DNA of 64,000 bases from the NCBI GenBank assembly GCA_004556655.1, contig SFGF01000009.1, positions 1 through 64,000 on the forward strand, in the 5' to 3' direction. This DNA is from Lachnospiraceae bacterium (GTDB lineage Bacteria > Bacillota > Clostridia > Lachnospirales > Lachnospiraceae). The first letter of the stretch is position 1; every line of letters starts with the position of its first letter. The notes beneath the pieces were generated by a model, which was not told where the DNA came from, ran no database searches, and worked only from the letters and a program-made list of their open reading frames with translations. Made by a program: the position numbers and the translations under genes. Below are positions 24,742 through 33,113 of this stretch, one piece after another.

Positions 24742-26076
24742 ATGGAAGAGGCGCTGATAAAGAGGATACTGCCTCACAGCGAAGAGGCGGAGCGTTCCGT
24801 CATCGGCTGTATGATGATGAGCAGGGATGCCATTATGACGGCGGCGGAGATCCTGGCGGGAGAGGACTTCTACCTGCAGCAGTTCGGCGTGGTCTTTGAT
24901 TCCATGGTAGAACTGTATAATGAAGGCAAACCGGTAGATTTTGTCACACTTCCGGAAAAGCTGAAAGAAAAAGATGTGCCGCCGGAAGTGAGCAGTATGG
25001 AATTTGCCAAGGATCTGCTGACGGCAGTTCCCACATCGGCCAATGTAAAGTATTATGCCAATATCGTAAGTGAAAAAGCAATGCTTCGCCGGCTGATCAA
25101 ACTGAATGAAGAGATTGCCAATACCTGCTATCTCAGCAAAGAACCGGTGGAGGATATTCTTGAGGATACGGAGAAAAGGATGTTTCAACTGCTCCAGAGA
25201 AGGAACAGTGGGGAATATGTACCGATCCGTCAGGTAGTGCTGAATGCTCTGGAAAAGATTGAGCAGGCTTCTCAGATGAAGGGAACCGTTACGGGGCTAC
25301 CCACAGGTTTTGTGGATCTGGATTATAAGACATCCGGTCTGCAGCCTTCTGATTTTATTCTAGTTGCAGCCCGTCCGTCTATGGGAAAGACAGCGTTTGT
25401 CCTGAATATTGCTCAGTATATGGCCTTTCGCAAAGAGAAGACGGTTGCTATCTTCAGTCTGGAGATGAGCAAGGAGCAGCTTGTCAATCGTCTGTTTTCA
25501 CTGGAGTCAAAGGTGGATTCACAGAAGATCCGAACCGGTAATCTGGAAGATGAAGACTGGGCGAAACTGATCGAGGGTGCCGGGATCATCGGCAATTCCC
25601 ACCTGATCATAGATGATACACCTGGTATTTCTATCTCGGAACTTCGTTCTAAGTGCAGAAAGTTTAAGCTGGAACAGGGACTTGATATTATCATTATCGA
25701 TTACCTGCAGCTGATGTCGGGAAGCGGAAGAAGCAGTGACTCCCGTCAGCAGGAAATCTCAGATATTTCCCGTGCACTGAAAGGGGTGGCAAGGGAACTG
25801 AATGTACCGGTTGTGGCACTTTCTCAGCTAAGCCGTGCAGTTGAAAAGAGAGATGACAAGCGGCCTATGCTGTCAGACCTGCGTGAATCCGGAGCCATCG
25901 AGCAGGATGCCGATGTGGTTATGTTCATCTACCGTGAGGATTATTATAAAAAAGATACAGAAAATAAAAATATGGCGGAAATCATCATAGCAAAACAGAG
26001 GAACGGTCCGATCGGTACTGTGAATCTGGTCTGGATGCCGGAATATACCCGGTTCGTCAATGCGAAAAAGGATTAG
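24742..26076 (+). CDS. dnaB: Replicative DNA helicase DnaB
   Basis: A 444-residue hexameric helicase. The N-terminal domain (about 1-110) begins with LPHSEEAERSVIGCMMMS. The RecA-type C-terminal domain carries Walker A ARPSMGKTAF, Walker B IIIIDYLQLMSG, and SDLRESGAIEQDADVVMFIY. It forms the usual Firmicutes trio gdpP-rplI-dnaB. The stop is TAG. No strong terminator directly follows; a MITE-like element begins 49 bases later. Confidence 0.97.
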   Translation: MEEALIKRILPHSEEAERSVIGCMMMSRDAIMTAAEILAGEDFYLQQFGVVFDSMVELYNEGKPVDFVTLPEKLKEKDVPPEVSSMEFAKDLLTAVPTSANVKYYANIVSEKAMLRRLIKLNEEIANTCYLSKEPVEDILEDTEKRMFQLLQRRNSGEYVPIRQVVLNALEKIEQASQMKGTVTGLPTGFVDLDYKTSGLQPSDFILVAARPSMGKTAFVLNIAQYMAFRKEKTVAIFSLEMSKEQLVNRLFSLESKVDSQKIRTGNLEDEDWAKLIEGAGIIGNSHLIIDDTPGISISELRSKCRKFKLEQGLDIIIIDYLQLMSGSGRSSDSRQQEISDISRALKGVARELNVPVVALSQLSRAVEKRDDKRPMLSDLRESGAIEQDADVVMFIYREDYYKKDTENKNMAEIIIAKQRNGPIGTVNLVWMPEYTRFVNAKKD

Positions 26077-26125
26077 GGAAGTTTTCTCTGGTCCTTTTTT
26101 CATATACAAATTTTGAAATTTAGGG

Positions 26126-26299
26126 GTGTGCCGAAGGTAAAGTAGTCCGTTTTAGAAGCAGGCCGTTCCCCTTCAGCTAATCGCTAACTCCGACATAAGA
26201 CGCTCCGGAACGCCGTCGCGCCTAAGTCTCCGTAAGCGCTGGATCTTCAGGCTCACTTTCTCCAATGCTTCTAAAACGACTACTTTATCTTCGGCACAC
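26126..26299. mobile_element. MITE-like element with 34-35 bp terminal inverted repeats
   Basis: A 174-base element. The left end (26126-26160, starting GTGTGCCGAAG) and the right end (26266-26299, ending CTTCGGCACAC) are inverted copies differing by one substitution and one indel. The roughly 105-base centre has no open reading frame of note. I cannot see a clear target-site duplication in the flanks. It lies between dnaB and the kdu block. Confidence 0.75.
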
Positions 26300-26351
26300 T
26301 GACACACGATACAAAATGGAAATGATAAAAGTATCTATACGAAAAATAGTG

Positions 26352-26405
26352 AGCCGAGACCCTCGTTTTGAGAAAAGTGAGGGTCTCGGCTTATTATTTT
26401 TTTGT
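26352..26405 (+). terminator. Strong terminator-like hairpin
   Basis: AGCCGAGACCCTC (26352-26364) and GAGGGTCTCGGCT (26379-26391) form a perfect 13-bp stem, followed by TATTATTTTTTT. It is the first clear terminator after dnaB, downstream of the MITE-like element. Confidence 0.8.
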
Positions 26406-26707
26406 ATAGCGCCAAAAAGGGTGCATATAAGATGTTTTTTCACAAATATAAGGAAAAAAGTGGCTCTGGTGACGCAAAAATTTTGTATAGACCCACCAAG
26501 GAAAGATTCCGTTTGCCAACCGAGGTTGAGCCCGTTTTTTGCTTCGTGTACCCAATAAAGTATCAGCCTCAAGATTTTTATTTCTTATGCAAACTAAGAT
26601 AAGAAAATTTGCAAGATTTTAAGGAATAAAACACAAGAAAATGGAATTATGACTGTGTTAGAATAGAATCAGCAAATGGGAAATAGATTATAAAGGAGGT
26701 TTTTTCA
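26406..26707. other. Intergenic region before the kdu block
   Basis: I see no supported gene here. TTTCTTAT (26581-26588) and ATAAGAAA (26599-26606) form an 8-bp inverted repeat that may be an operator. A -10-like TAGAAT is at 26659-26664 without a good -35, which fits activator control by the nearby AraC proteins. The ribosome binding site AAAGGAGG is just before 26708. Confidence 0.45.
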
Positions 26708-27511
26708 ATGAGTGTATTAAACAGTTTTTCACTGGAAGGTAAGGTTGCATTGGTAACGGGCGGTGCTTATGGAATCGGATTTGCGATTGCGGAAGCATAT
26801 GCACAGGCAGGTGCAAAGATTGCATTTAACTGCCGTGGTCAGGAGCATCTGAATAAAGCGCTGGAGGATTATGCAGCGAAAGGGATTGATGCAAAGGGTT
26901 ACATCTGCGATGTGACAGACGAGGAGCAGGTGAAAAATATGGTGGCATCCATCAAAGAAGATTTGGGTGTGATCGATATTTTGGTAAATAATGCCGGAAT
27001 CATCAAACGTATTCCTATGACAGAGATGAGTGCAGAAGAGTTCCGTCAGGTAATCGATATTGACCTGAATGCACCGTTTATTGTATCGAAAGCTGTACTG
27101 CCGGGTATGATTGAAAAGGGACATGGTAAGATCATCAACATCTGCTCTATGATGAGTGAACTTGGACGTGAGACCGTATCTGCTTATGCAGCAGCAAAAG
27201 GTGGTCTGAAGATGCTGACCAAAAATATCTGTGCAGAATATGGTGAATACAATATCCAGTGTAACGGAATCGGACCTGGTTATATCGCAACACCGCAGAC
27301 AGCACCGCTTCGTGAGATTCAGCCGGATGGAAGTCGCCACCCGTTTGATCAGTTCATCGTGGCAAAAACACCGGCAGCAAGATGGGGAACACCGGAAGAT
27401 CTGATGGGACCTGCTATTTTCCTGGCGTCTGACGCTTCTGATTTTGTAAACGGACAGATTTTGTATGTGGATGGCGGAATCCTTGCATATATCGGAAAAC
27501 AGCCAAAATAA
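26708..27511 (+). CDS. kduD: SDR dehydrogenase, KduD/gluconate 5-dehydrogenase type
   Basis: A 267-residue short-chain dehydrogenase. NAD(P) motif TGGAYGIG near residues 18-25, NNAG at about 97-100, and the catalytic pair YAAAKGG (Tyr and Lys). The C terminus GQILYVDGGILAYIGKQP matches KduD/Gno-type enzymes. In the pectin pathway KduD reduces 2,5-diketo-3-deoxygluconate to 2-keto-3-deoxygluconate. The operon context with KduI and GH105 supports that role over gluconate 5-dehydrogenase. It is the first gene of the block. Confidence 0.88.
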   Translation: MSVLNSFSLEGKVALVTGGAYGIGFAIAEAYAQAGAKIAFNCRGQEHLNKALEDYAAKGIDAKGYICDVTDEEQVKNMVASIKEDLGVIDILVNNAGIIKRIPMTEMSAEEFRQVIDIDLNAPFIVSKAVLPGMIEKGHGKIINICSMMSELGRETVSAYAAAKGGLKMLTKNICAEYGEYNIQCNGIGPGYIATPQTAPLREIQPDGSRHPFDQFIVAKTPAARWGTPEDLMGPAIFLASDASDFVNGQILYVDGGILAYIGKQPK

Positions 27512-27530
27512 TTGAAAGAGGGATACGAAT

Positions 27531-28394
27531 ATGGAATTAAGAACAGCAGTTTCACCAAGAGATGTGAAACATTATACAACAGAACGACTGAGAGAAGAAT
27601 TTTTGATTTCCAATCTGTTTCCGGCAGATGAGATCCGTCTGGTTTACAGTCATATTGACCGTATTATCACCGGAGGCATTATGCCTGTAAAGGAAACTCT
27701 GGTACTGAAAGCCGGAGAAGAACTGCGTGCAAAATATTTTCTGGAAAGAAGAGAGATGGGTGTTATTAACATCGGCGGAACCGGTGTGATCACAATCGAC
27801 GGAAAAGAATATACGGTTGCTCACAAAGAAGGAATGTACATTGGAATGGGCGCAAAAGATATTTCATTTGCAAGCATAGAGGAGCAGAATCCGGCAAAAT
27901 TTTATATGAACAGCGCACCGGCACATGCTTCTTATCCGACAGTTCTGATCAAGAGAGAAGGAACAGCCGAAGAAGGTGTTGTGATTATTAAAGATGAAAA
28001 TAAAGTAGAGCTGGGTTCCCTGGAGGATTCTAACCACCGTACCATCTGTAAATATATTCTTCCGGGTCAGGTAGAAAGCTGTCAGCTTGAGATGGGAATG
28101 ACCAGTCTGGAACCGGGAAGTGTATGGAATACTATGCCGTGCCATACCCATGACAGAAGAATGGAAGTATATCTGTATTTTGATATGCCGGATGATGCTT
28201 TTGTTATGCACTACATGGGAGAGCCCACAGAGACAAGACATATCGTTGTGCGCAATGAGCAGGCGGTAATTTCACCGAGCTGGTCGATTCATGCCGGAAG
28301 TGGTTCCAGAAATTACACATTTATCTGGGGTATGGTAGGAGAAAATCAGGATTTTGATGATATGGATCATGTTGCAATGCAGGATCTGCTGTAA
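27531..28394 (+). CDS. kduI: 5-keto-4-deoxyuronate isomerase KduI
   Basis: A 287-residue double-cupin isomerase converting 5-keto-4-deoxyuronate to 2,5-diketo-3-deoxygluconate. It has the typical start LRTAVSPRDVKHYTTERLRE, the segment RREMGVINIGG, and the metal site PCHTHDRRMEVYLYFD, followed by a GSRNYTFIWGM end. Length matches the family. It is 19 bases after kduD and 12 before an RpiB-fold isomerase. Confidence 0.95.
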   Translation: MELRTAVSPRDVKHYTTERLREEFLISNLFPADEIRLVYSHIDRIITGGIMPVKETLVLKAGEELRAKYFLERREMGVINIGGTGVITIDGKEYTVAHKEGMYIGMGAKDISFASIEEQNPAKFYMNSAPAHASYPTVLIKREGTAEEGVVIIKDENKVELGSLEDSNHRTICKYILPGQVESCQLEMGMTSLEPGSVWNTMPCHTHDRRMEVYLYFDMPDDAFVMHYMGEPTETRHIVVRNEQAVISPSWSIHAGSGSRNYTFIWGMVGENQDFDDMDHVAMQDLL

Positions 28395-28406
28395 GGAGGA
28401 TAAAAA

Positions 28407-29048
28407 ATGAAGATAGCATTAATTAACGAAAACAGTCAGGCAGCTAAAAATGCAGTCATCTGCAATGCGCTGAAAAAAGTGGCAGAGCCGATGGGCCATG
28501 AAGTATATAACTACGGAATGTACAGCGCAGAAGATGAATGCCAGCTGACTTATGTTCAGATTGGTATTCTGGCAGCGGTTCTTCTGAATTCCGGAGCAGC
28601 AGATTATGTAATTACAGGCTGCGGAACCGGTGAGGGAGCAATGCTTGCCTGCAATTCATTTCCGGGCGTAATCTGCGGTCATGTGGAGGATGCGCTGGAC
28701 GCATATACCTTTGCACAGATCAATGACGGCAATGCCATTGCGATTCCCTTTGCAAAAGGATTTGGCTGGGGCGGAGACCTGAATCTGGAATATATTTTCG
28801 AAAAACTGTACGTAGAAGAAAGTGGACAGGGATATCCGAGAGAGCGTGCTGTGCCGGAGCAGAGAAATAAAAAGATTCTGGATGAGGTAAAAACTCATAC
28901 CTATCGTGATCTGACAGACATCCTGAAAGATCTGGACCAGGATCTGGTAAAAGGTGCATTGAGCGGCGAAAAATTCAAGGAACTGTTCTATGCAAACTGC
29001 AAATGTGATAAAATCGCAGCTGTGGTAAAAGAGATTATTGGGGAATAA
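28407..29048 (+). CDS. RpiB/LacAB-fold sugar isomerase, possible DhuI
   Basis: A 213-residue protein with the RpiB/LacA/LacB fold: MKIALINENSQAAKNAVICN, then the active-site strand DYVITGCGTGEGAMLACNSF and GFGWGGDLNLEYIFE. It is about 65 residues longer than RpiB, and a true rpiB exists at 55912-56343. A subgroup of this fold, DhuI of streptococci, does the KduI reaction on unsaturated uronate products. With KduI next door this is either a redundant or an alternative isomerase, or one acting on a different epimer. AAGGAGG precedes the ATG. Confidence 0.72.
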   Translation: MKIALINENSQAAKNAVICNALKKVAEPMGHEVYNYGMYSAEDECQLTYVQIGILAAVLLNSGAADYVITGCGTGEGAMLACNSFPGVICGHVEDALDAYTFAQINDGNAIAIPFAKGFGWGGDLNLEYIFEKLYVEESGQGYPRERAVPEQRNKKILDEVKTHTYRDLTDILKDLDQDLVKGALSGEKFKELFYANCKCDKIAAVVKEIIGE

Positions 29049-29061
29049 TGGGGTAAGTCAA

Positions 29062-30195
29062 ATGGATGTAAATAAAAAAGAACTGAAGGAAAAAGTTGCT
29101 CTGGTTATTGAGAAACTTATGAATCTGGGAAAACCGGAGAATGAAGAAGAGATGGAAAAAAATGGCGGGAAAGAAATCGGATTTTTTGAACGCGATTTTG
29201 GTATCGGGGAGTGGGAATGGCCTCAGGGAGTCGGCCTCTATGGAATGTTCAAGATCATGAAATCTGAGCAGAGTGATACCTACATGAAATTTCTCCACAA
29301 ATGGTTTGTGGACAACATGAAGAAAGGACTTCCTTCCAGAAATATCAACACAACGGTTCCTCTTCTGACACTGTGTGATCTGAATGATTCCTATCAGGAT
29401 CCGGAGTTTGAAAAACTGTGTCTTGATTGGACGGACTGGCTGGTACATGACCTGCCAAGAACAAAAGAAGGCGGATTCCAGCACGTGACCAGTGGAGACG
29501 GCGGAATCGGAGTAAGTCTCAATGAAAATCAGATGTGGATCGATACGCTGTTTATGGCTGTTTTATTCCTGAACAGAATGGGACAGAAATATGAAAAAGA
29601 AGAATGGATCAATGAAAGTATCCGTCAGGTGCTGATGCATATCAAATATCTTTATGATAAGAAAACAGGACTTTTCTATCATGGCTGGACCTTTGATGGG
29701 AACCACAACTTTGGAGAAATCTTCTGGTGCAGAGGAAACAGCTGGTTTACACTTGGCATTCTGGAATATATTGAAATGTTCAAGGGCAGCCTGAATCCGG
29801 CAGTAAAAACAGTGATTCTGGATGCATATAAAGCACAGGCAGCAGCTTTGAAAGAACTTCAGAGCGAGAGTGGGCTGTGGCATACCATACTGGATGATCC
29901 GGACAGCTATGAGGAAGTATCCGGAAGTGCCGCAATCGTTGCCGGTATCCTGAAAGGTATCCGGTTGGGAATTCTGGATGATTCCTATCGGGAATGTGCA
30001 GAGAGAGGACTCAGAGGAATTCTGGATAATATAGCCGACGACGGAACTGTTCTGAATGTTTCTGCCGGAACCGGAATTGGAATGAATGCAGAACATTATA
30101 AAAACATCATGATTTTACCAATGGCTTACGGACAGTCATTGACAATCATGGCACTTGCAGAAGCACTGTTCTACGAATCAAAGAGTATAGCTTAG
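29062..30195 (+). CDS. GH105/GH88-type unsaturated uronyl hydrolase, second copy
   Basis: A 377-residue paralogue of the enzyme at 13940-15061, sharing long blocks such as WPQGVGLYG, NENQMWIDTLFM with the likely catalytic Asp, FYHGWTF and FWCRGNSWFTLGIL. No signal peptide. The start at ATG 29062 has GGGGTAAGTCAA; an ATG at 29038 lies inside the preceding gene. It completes an operon in which released unsaturated uronate passes straight to KduI or DhuI and then KduD. The last 4 bases overlap the convergent AraC gene. Confidence 0.88.
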   Translation: MDVNKKELKEKVALVIEKLMNLGKPENEEEMEKNGGKEIGFFERDFGIGEWEWPQGVGLYGMFKIMKSEQSDTYMKFLHKWFVDNMKKGLPSRNINTTVPLLTLCDLNDSYQDPEFEKLCLDWTDWLVHDLPRTKEGGFQHVTSGDGGIGVSLNENQMWIDTLFMAVLFLNRMGQKYEKEEWINESIRQVLMHIKYLYDKKTGLFYHGWTFDGNHNFGEIFWCRGNSWFTLGILEYIEMFKGSLNPAVKTVILDAYKAQAAALKELQSESGLWHTILDDPDSYEEVSGSAAIVAGILKGIRLGILDDSYRECAERGLRGILDNIADDGTVLNVSAGTGIGMNAEHYKNIMILPMAYGQSLTIMALAEALFYESKSIA

Positions 30196-31055
30196 TGTTC
30201 GTACTGTGCGTATTTTTTGGGTGATATCCCCACTGTTTTTGTAAAGGTTTTTAAAAAATTACTGTAATCATGAAAACCACAGCTTTCGCAGGTTTCCATT
30301 ACGGAGCAGCCCTCGGTCAGAAGTTCTTTGGCGTGGGAAATCCGTTTGGCTGTGATGTATCGGTTGATCGTGGTTCCGGTAGCATCCTTAAAAATCTTGC
30401 ACAGATGGGAACTGCTCAGGAAAAAGTGTTCCGCCAGATTTTTAATCGTCAGTTCCTCGGTCAGATTTCGATTTATGTAAGATAAAATATCATTGATCTG
30501 CGCATGGTATGCGGCAGGTTCTGGGGAAGCGGGAATCGATTCCTCACTCTGACGGATAAAAATACGATTCAGAAAAGTCATCAGTTCCAGAAAAATTGCA
30601 TGATCCAGGATATCCTGTCCGAAGTCTTCCGTGCCGCCCAGCTTATGAATATAGTATAAAAACCGCTTCTGTTCATCGGCAGACAGAGAGATTTTATGAC
30701 CAAAAGTATCATCACGGTAAGAAAAACACTGATTGAGGTCCGTAGTATCTGAGCAGCATTTTTTCAGATAATCCGGATAAATGGAGAGAATGATGCGTTC
30801 ATGTGTCACACTGTCAATCTGTGAGGGGTAGTGACTTTCGTACTGGTTGATAAAGAAAAGATCACCGGAAGCAAAATCATAGAACCGGTTATCAATCAGA
30901 AACTGTTTCCCGCCGGATATAGAATAATAGATTTCGTAGCAGTCATGGATATGAATGGCCATTGGCTTTTCGTCATTATACAAATGAGCAACGGAAAAAG
31001 TCTGGGTTTCCAGACAGGATTGAATCGCAGCTTTACATGAATTACAGATTTTCAT
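30192..31055 (-). CDS. AraC family regulator with cupin sensor
   Basis: A 287-residue regulator. The N-terminal cupin (AIHIHDCYEIYYSISGG, then ASGDLFFINQYESHYPS) binds an unknown sugar acid. Two helix-turn-helix motifs at the C terminus: TIKNLAEHFFLSSSHLCKIF and CSVMETCESCGFHDYSNFLK. The start ATG 31055 is preceded by GAGGTGATACTT. Only distantly similar to the AraC at 12866-13777, so the two uronate blocks have separate regulators. It is convergent with the GH105 gene it may control. Confidence 0.88.
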   Translation of the reverse strand: MKICNSCKAAIQSCLETQTFSVAHLYNDEKPMAIHIHDCYEIYYSISGGKQFLIDNRFYDFASGDLFFINQYESHYPSQIDSVTHERIILSIYPDYLKKCCSDTTDLNQCFSYRDDTFGHKISLSADEQKRFLYYIHKLGGTEDFGQDILDHAIFLELMTFLNRIFIRQSEESIPASPEPAAYHAQINDILSYINRNLTEELTIKNLAEHFFLSSSHLCKIFKDATGTTINRYITAKRISHAKELLTEGCSVMETCESCGFHDYSNFLKTFTKTVGISPKKYAQYEH

Positions 31056-31201
31056 AAGTATCACCTCAGTTTTGGATGTACAAGTATTTTATCATACACC
31101 TTCGGATTCTTCAATGGATTTGGCTGGTGTGAAATCTGTCGAAGAGAATTTCTTGTATTTGAATCGCCGGATGGTATAATGTTCCTATGGAGGTTAAGTA
31201 T

Positions 31202-31849
31202 ATGAATGAGACCAGATACCTGATTTCCGAGACAGCAAAGATTACCCAGGTGGAACCTCATGTACTGCGGTACTGGGAGGAAGAACTGGGACTGGCTATC
31301 GGGCGAAATGAGATGGGACATCGATACTATACCGATAAAGATATTCAGACTTTTCTAACTATCAAAGAACTGAAGAAAAAAGGGCTGCAGCTTCGGGCTA
31401 TCCGTACGATGATTCAACAAAAAGATCAACAGATCAATAGTCAGGAGATTATCGATCAGACAATCAGTGGTCCGGATATTGCGGATGTTGAAAGACAGGT
31501 TTTGGATGCAAAAGAAAAAATGTCAGCAGCTCAAGATACTGCCTCGGCGTGCGAGCAAAGACGATCTGTCATAAAGCTGCAGGAGAAGAGACAGGAAAAA
31601 AGATCTGAAAAATCAAAGGAAGAAAGATTTGGTGAAATCATGGAACGACTGATCCATGATATAGAACTGGATGAACGAAAAGAGGGCCGTTACCGGCGTC
31701 TGGATGAGGCAATCCGGAAACATCAGCAGTCAAGAAAGATGGTTGCGGCAACAGAGGAAAACGCAAAACGGAAAAGTAAACGGAAAAGCCGGGAAAAAAA
31801 GCCAAAGGAACGTGTACAGAAAGAGAATATCAGCAAAAAAAGTCATTAG
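31202..31849 (+). CDS. MerR-type DNA-binding protein with charged C terminus
   Basis: A 215-residue protein. Residues 1-70 are a MerR winged helix (YLISETAKITQVEPHVLRYW, then GHRYYTDKDIQTFLTIKELK). The remaining 140 residues are an extremely Lys/Glu-rich helix, probably a coiled coil, with no visible metal site. The start ATG 31202 lies 8 bases after GGAGG. Similar proteins occur in Clostridia as stand-alone genes. The target is unknown. It is divergent from the AraC gene. Confidence 0.8.
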   Translation: MNETRYLISETAKITQVEPHVLRYWEEELGLAIGRNEMGHRYYTDKDIQTFLTIKELKKKGLQLRAIRTMIQQKDQQINSQEIIDQTISGPDIADVERQVLDAKEKMSAAQDTASACEQRRSVIKLQEKRQEKRSEKSKEERFGEIMERLIHDIELDERKEGRYRRLDEAIRKHQQSRKMVAATEENAKRKSKRKSREKKPKERVQKENISKKSH

Positions 31850-31890
31850 AGAAAATGAAAGATCTGTCGGTTGAAAACCGAAAATTAAAC

Positions 31891-31926
31891 AGGGCAGGTA
31901 GAAAATAAAATTTCTTCCTGCCCTTT
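31891..31926. terminator. Bidirectional terminator
   Basis: AGGGCAGG (31891-31898) pairs with CCTGCCCT (31917-31924), with an inner GAAA/TTTC pairing, between the MerR-type gene and the convergent ferredoxin gene. Confidence 0.75.
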
Positions 31927-31959
31927 CCATGCATGGCTATTTGATAAAGAATATAAAAA

Positions 31960-32130
31960 TTACTCTTCAACGATAGCTTCTGTAGGACATACACCTGCAC
32001 ATGTTCCACATTCTACACAAGTATCAGCATCGATAACATATTTTCCATCGCCCTCGCTGATAGCTTCTACTGGACATTCTCCTGCACAAGTTCCGCATGC
32101 TACACATTCATCAGAAATTACGTATGCCAT
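31960..32130 (-). CDS. 2[4Fe-4S] ferredoxin
   Basis: A 56-residue clostridial ferredoxin. It carries two CxxCxxCxxxCP motifs: CVACGTCAGECP and CVECGTCAGVCP, giving eight cluster-binding Cys. It is a low-potential electron carrier and could serve reactions such as corrinoid activation in this anaerobe. A good ribosome binding site (GGAGGATTTGT) lies upstream on the minus strand. Its small size makes it easy to miss. Confidence 0.95.
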   Translation of the reverse strand: MAYVISDECVACGTCAGECPVEAISEGDGKYVIDADTCVECGTCAGVCPTEAIVEE

Positions 32131-32256
32131 AGTACAAATCCTCCTTTACAATATTTGCCTGAACGCCGTTCCGGATGATCAGGTTATAAGCACATTCTAA
32201 TATAAGCGGGGAGAGATTACAAGTATAAAATTATGAACAATAAGTACAAAAATTTG

Positions 32257-32832
32257 TTACGTCATATTTTGCAGGCGATATTGCTCCGGGGTGATTCCGG
32301 TTTTTTTCTTAAATATTCGGAAAAAATATTTGGTATTGCTGTATCCGGCTGATTTTGCTATCTGATACATTTTTCTGTCGGTAGAAACAAGGAGTTCCTT
32401 CGCTTTGTCTATCCGGATATCATTCAGGTAATCTATGAATTTCTCACCGGCTTTCTGACGGAACAGCTGACTTAAATAGCTGCGGTTCAGATAAAACAAA
32501 GAGGCTATAAATTCTTCCGTCAGATTTCTTTGATAATTTCTCTGAATATATATCAGAATCCGGTCGATTAATTCATTTGTGATATATACGCTCTTATCAC
32601 GCAGCATATTTGTCACATTCAGAAAGAATTGTTCATAGTATTTTTTGATATCCTCAATCGTGAATAAGGTATTGACAATCGCCTGCATACTGGGTGAATG
32701 TTTGGAGGTATCTCCCTTTTTGTTGAGATAATAATTCAGTATCATGTGGCAGCGGGAACTGAGATGTTCACAGTGGTGCTTGATATCGGCCAGTGTGCAG
32801 CAGGGAAGCTTGACAGGAACGTATGAAGACAC
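32257..32832 (-). pseudogene. Truncated AraC/YesN-type regulator (C-terminal part)
   Basis: About 190 residues remain. The last 100 form a complete AraC DNA-binding domain (LTEEFIASLFYLNRSYLSQL, then MYQIAKSAGYSNTKYFFRIF, then KKTGITPEQYRLQ). Preceding residues (DIKHHCEHLSSRCHMILNYY) match the linker of YesN-type response regulators, but the receiver domain is missing. The coding similarity ends near 32800, where an unrelated truncated gene begins on the other strand. No ribosome binding site is apparent at its first ATG. I read it as a remnant. Confidence 0.7.
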
Positions 32833-33085
32833 GTATTATATGACACAGAGGAATAAAAATCTTCCGGTGCTTCCTAGAATCTTTCATACATGTGGAAAAG
32901 ATGATTTCCTGATCGATTTGGCAAGGGAGACAAGAGACCTTTTTATGAGCTTTGAAGGAAATCCTTATCATTATGTTTATGAAGAGCATGAAGGTGTTCA
33001 TGGATGGGAATATTGGGATGAGCATATTATAGATTTTCTTGAATTTCTCCATCTGGATGTGCCGGAAAGAGACATTGCAAATTAA
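32804..33085 (+). pseudogene. Truncated esterase (C-terminal fragment, alpha/beta hydrolase)
   Basis: About 94 residues from the end of an esterase D/feruloyl-esterase-like alpha/beta hydrolase. LPRIFHTCGKDDFLIDLARE carries the acid-residue strand (CGKDDF) and HEGVHGWEYWDEHIIDFLEF carries the catalytic His (HGWEYWDEH). The nucleophile region is absent. The frame opens at 32744 by chance over the antisense regulator. It is joined head to head with the truncated YesN-like gene, so a deletion removed both 5' ends. Confidence 0.75.
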
Positions 33086-33113
33086 AGAATAAAAAGACAA
33101 AAGAGATGATGAA

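Noticed and set aside
26265..26602. Frames of 66-97 codons on both strands
   Set aside because: They cross the right end of the MITE-like element and the strong terminator at 26352-26405, and lack ribosome binding sites.
28407..29048. Calling this gene rpiB
   Set aside because: It is about 65 residues longer than RpiB, sits in a uronate operon, and a standard rpiB is present at 55912-56343.
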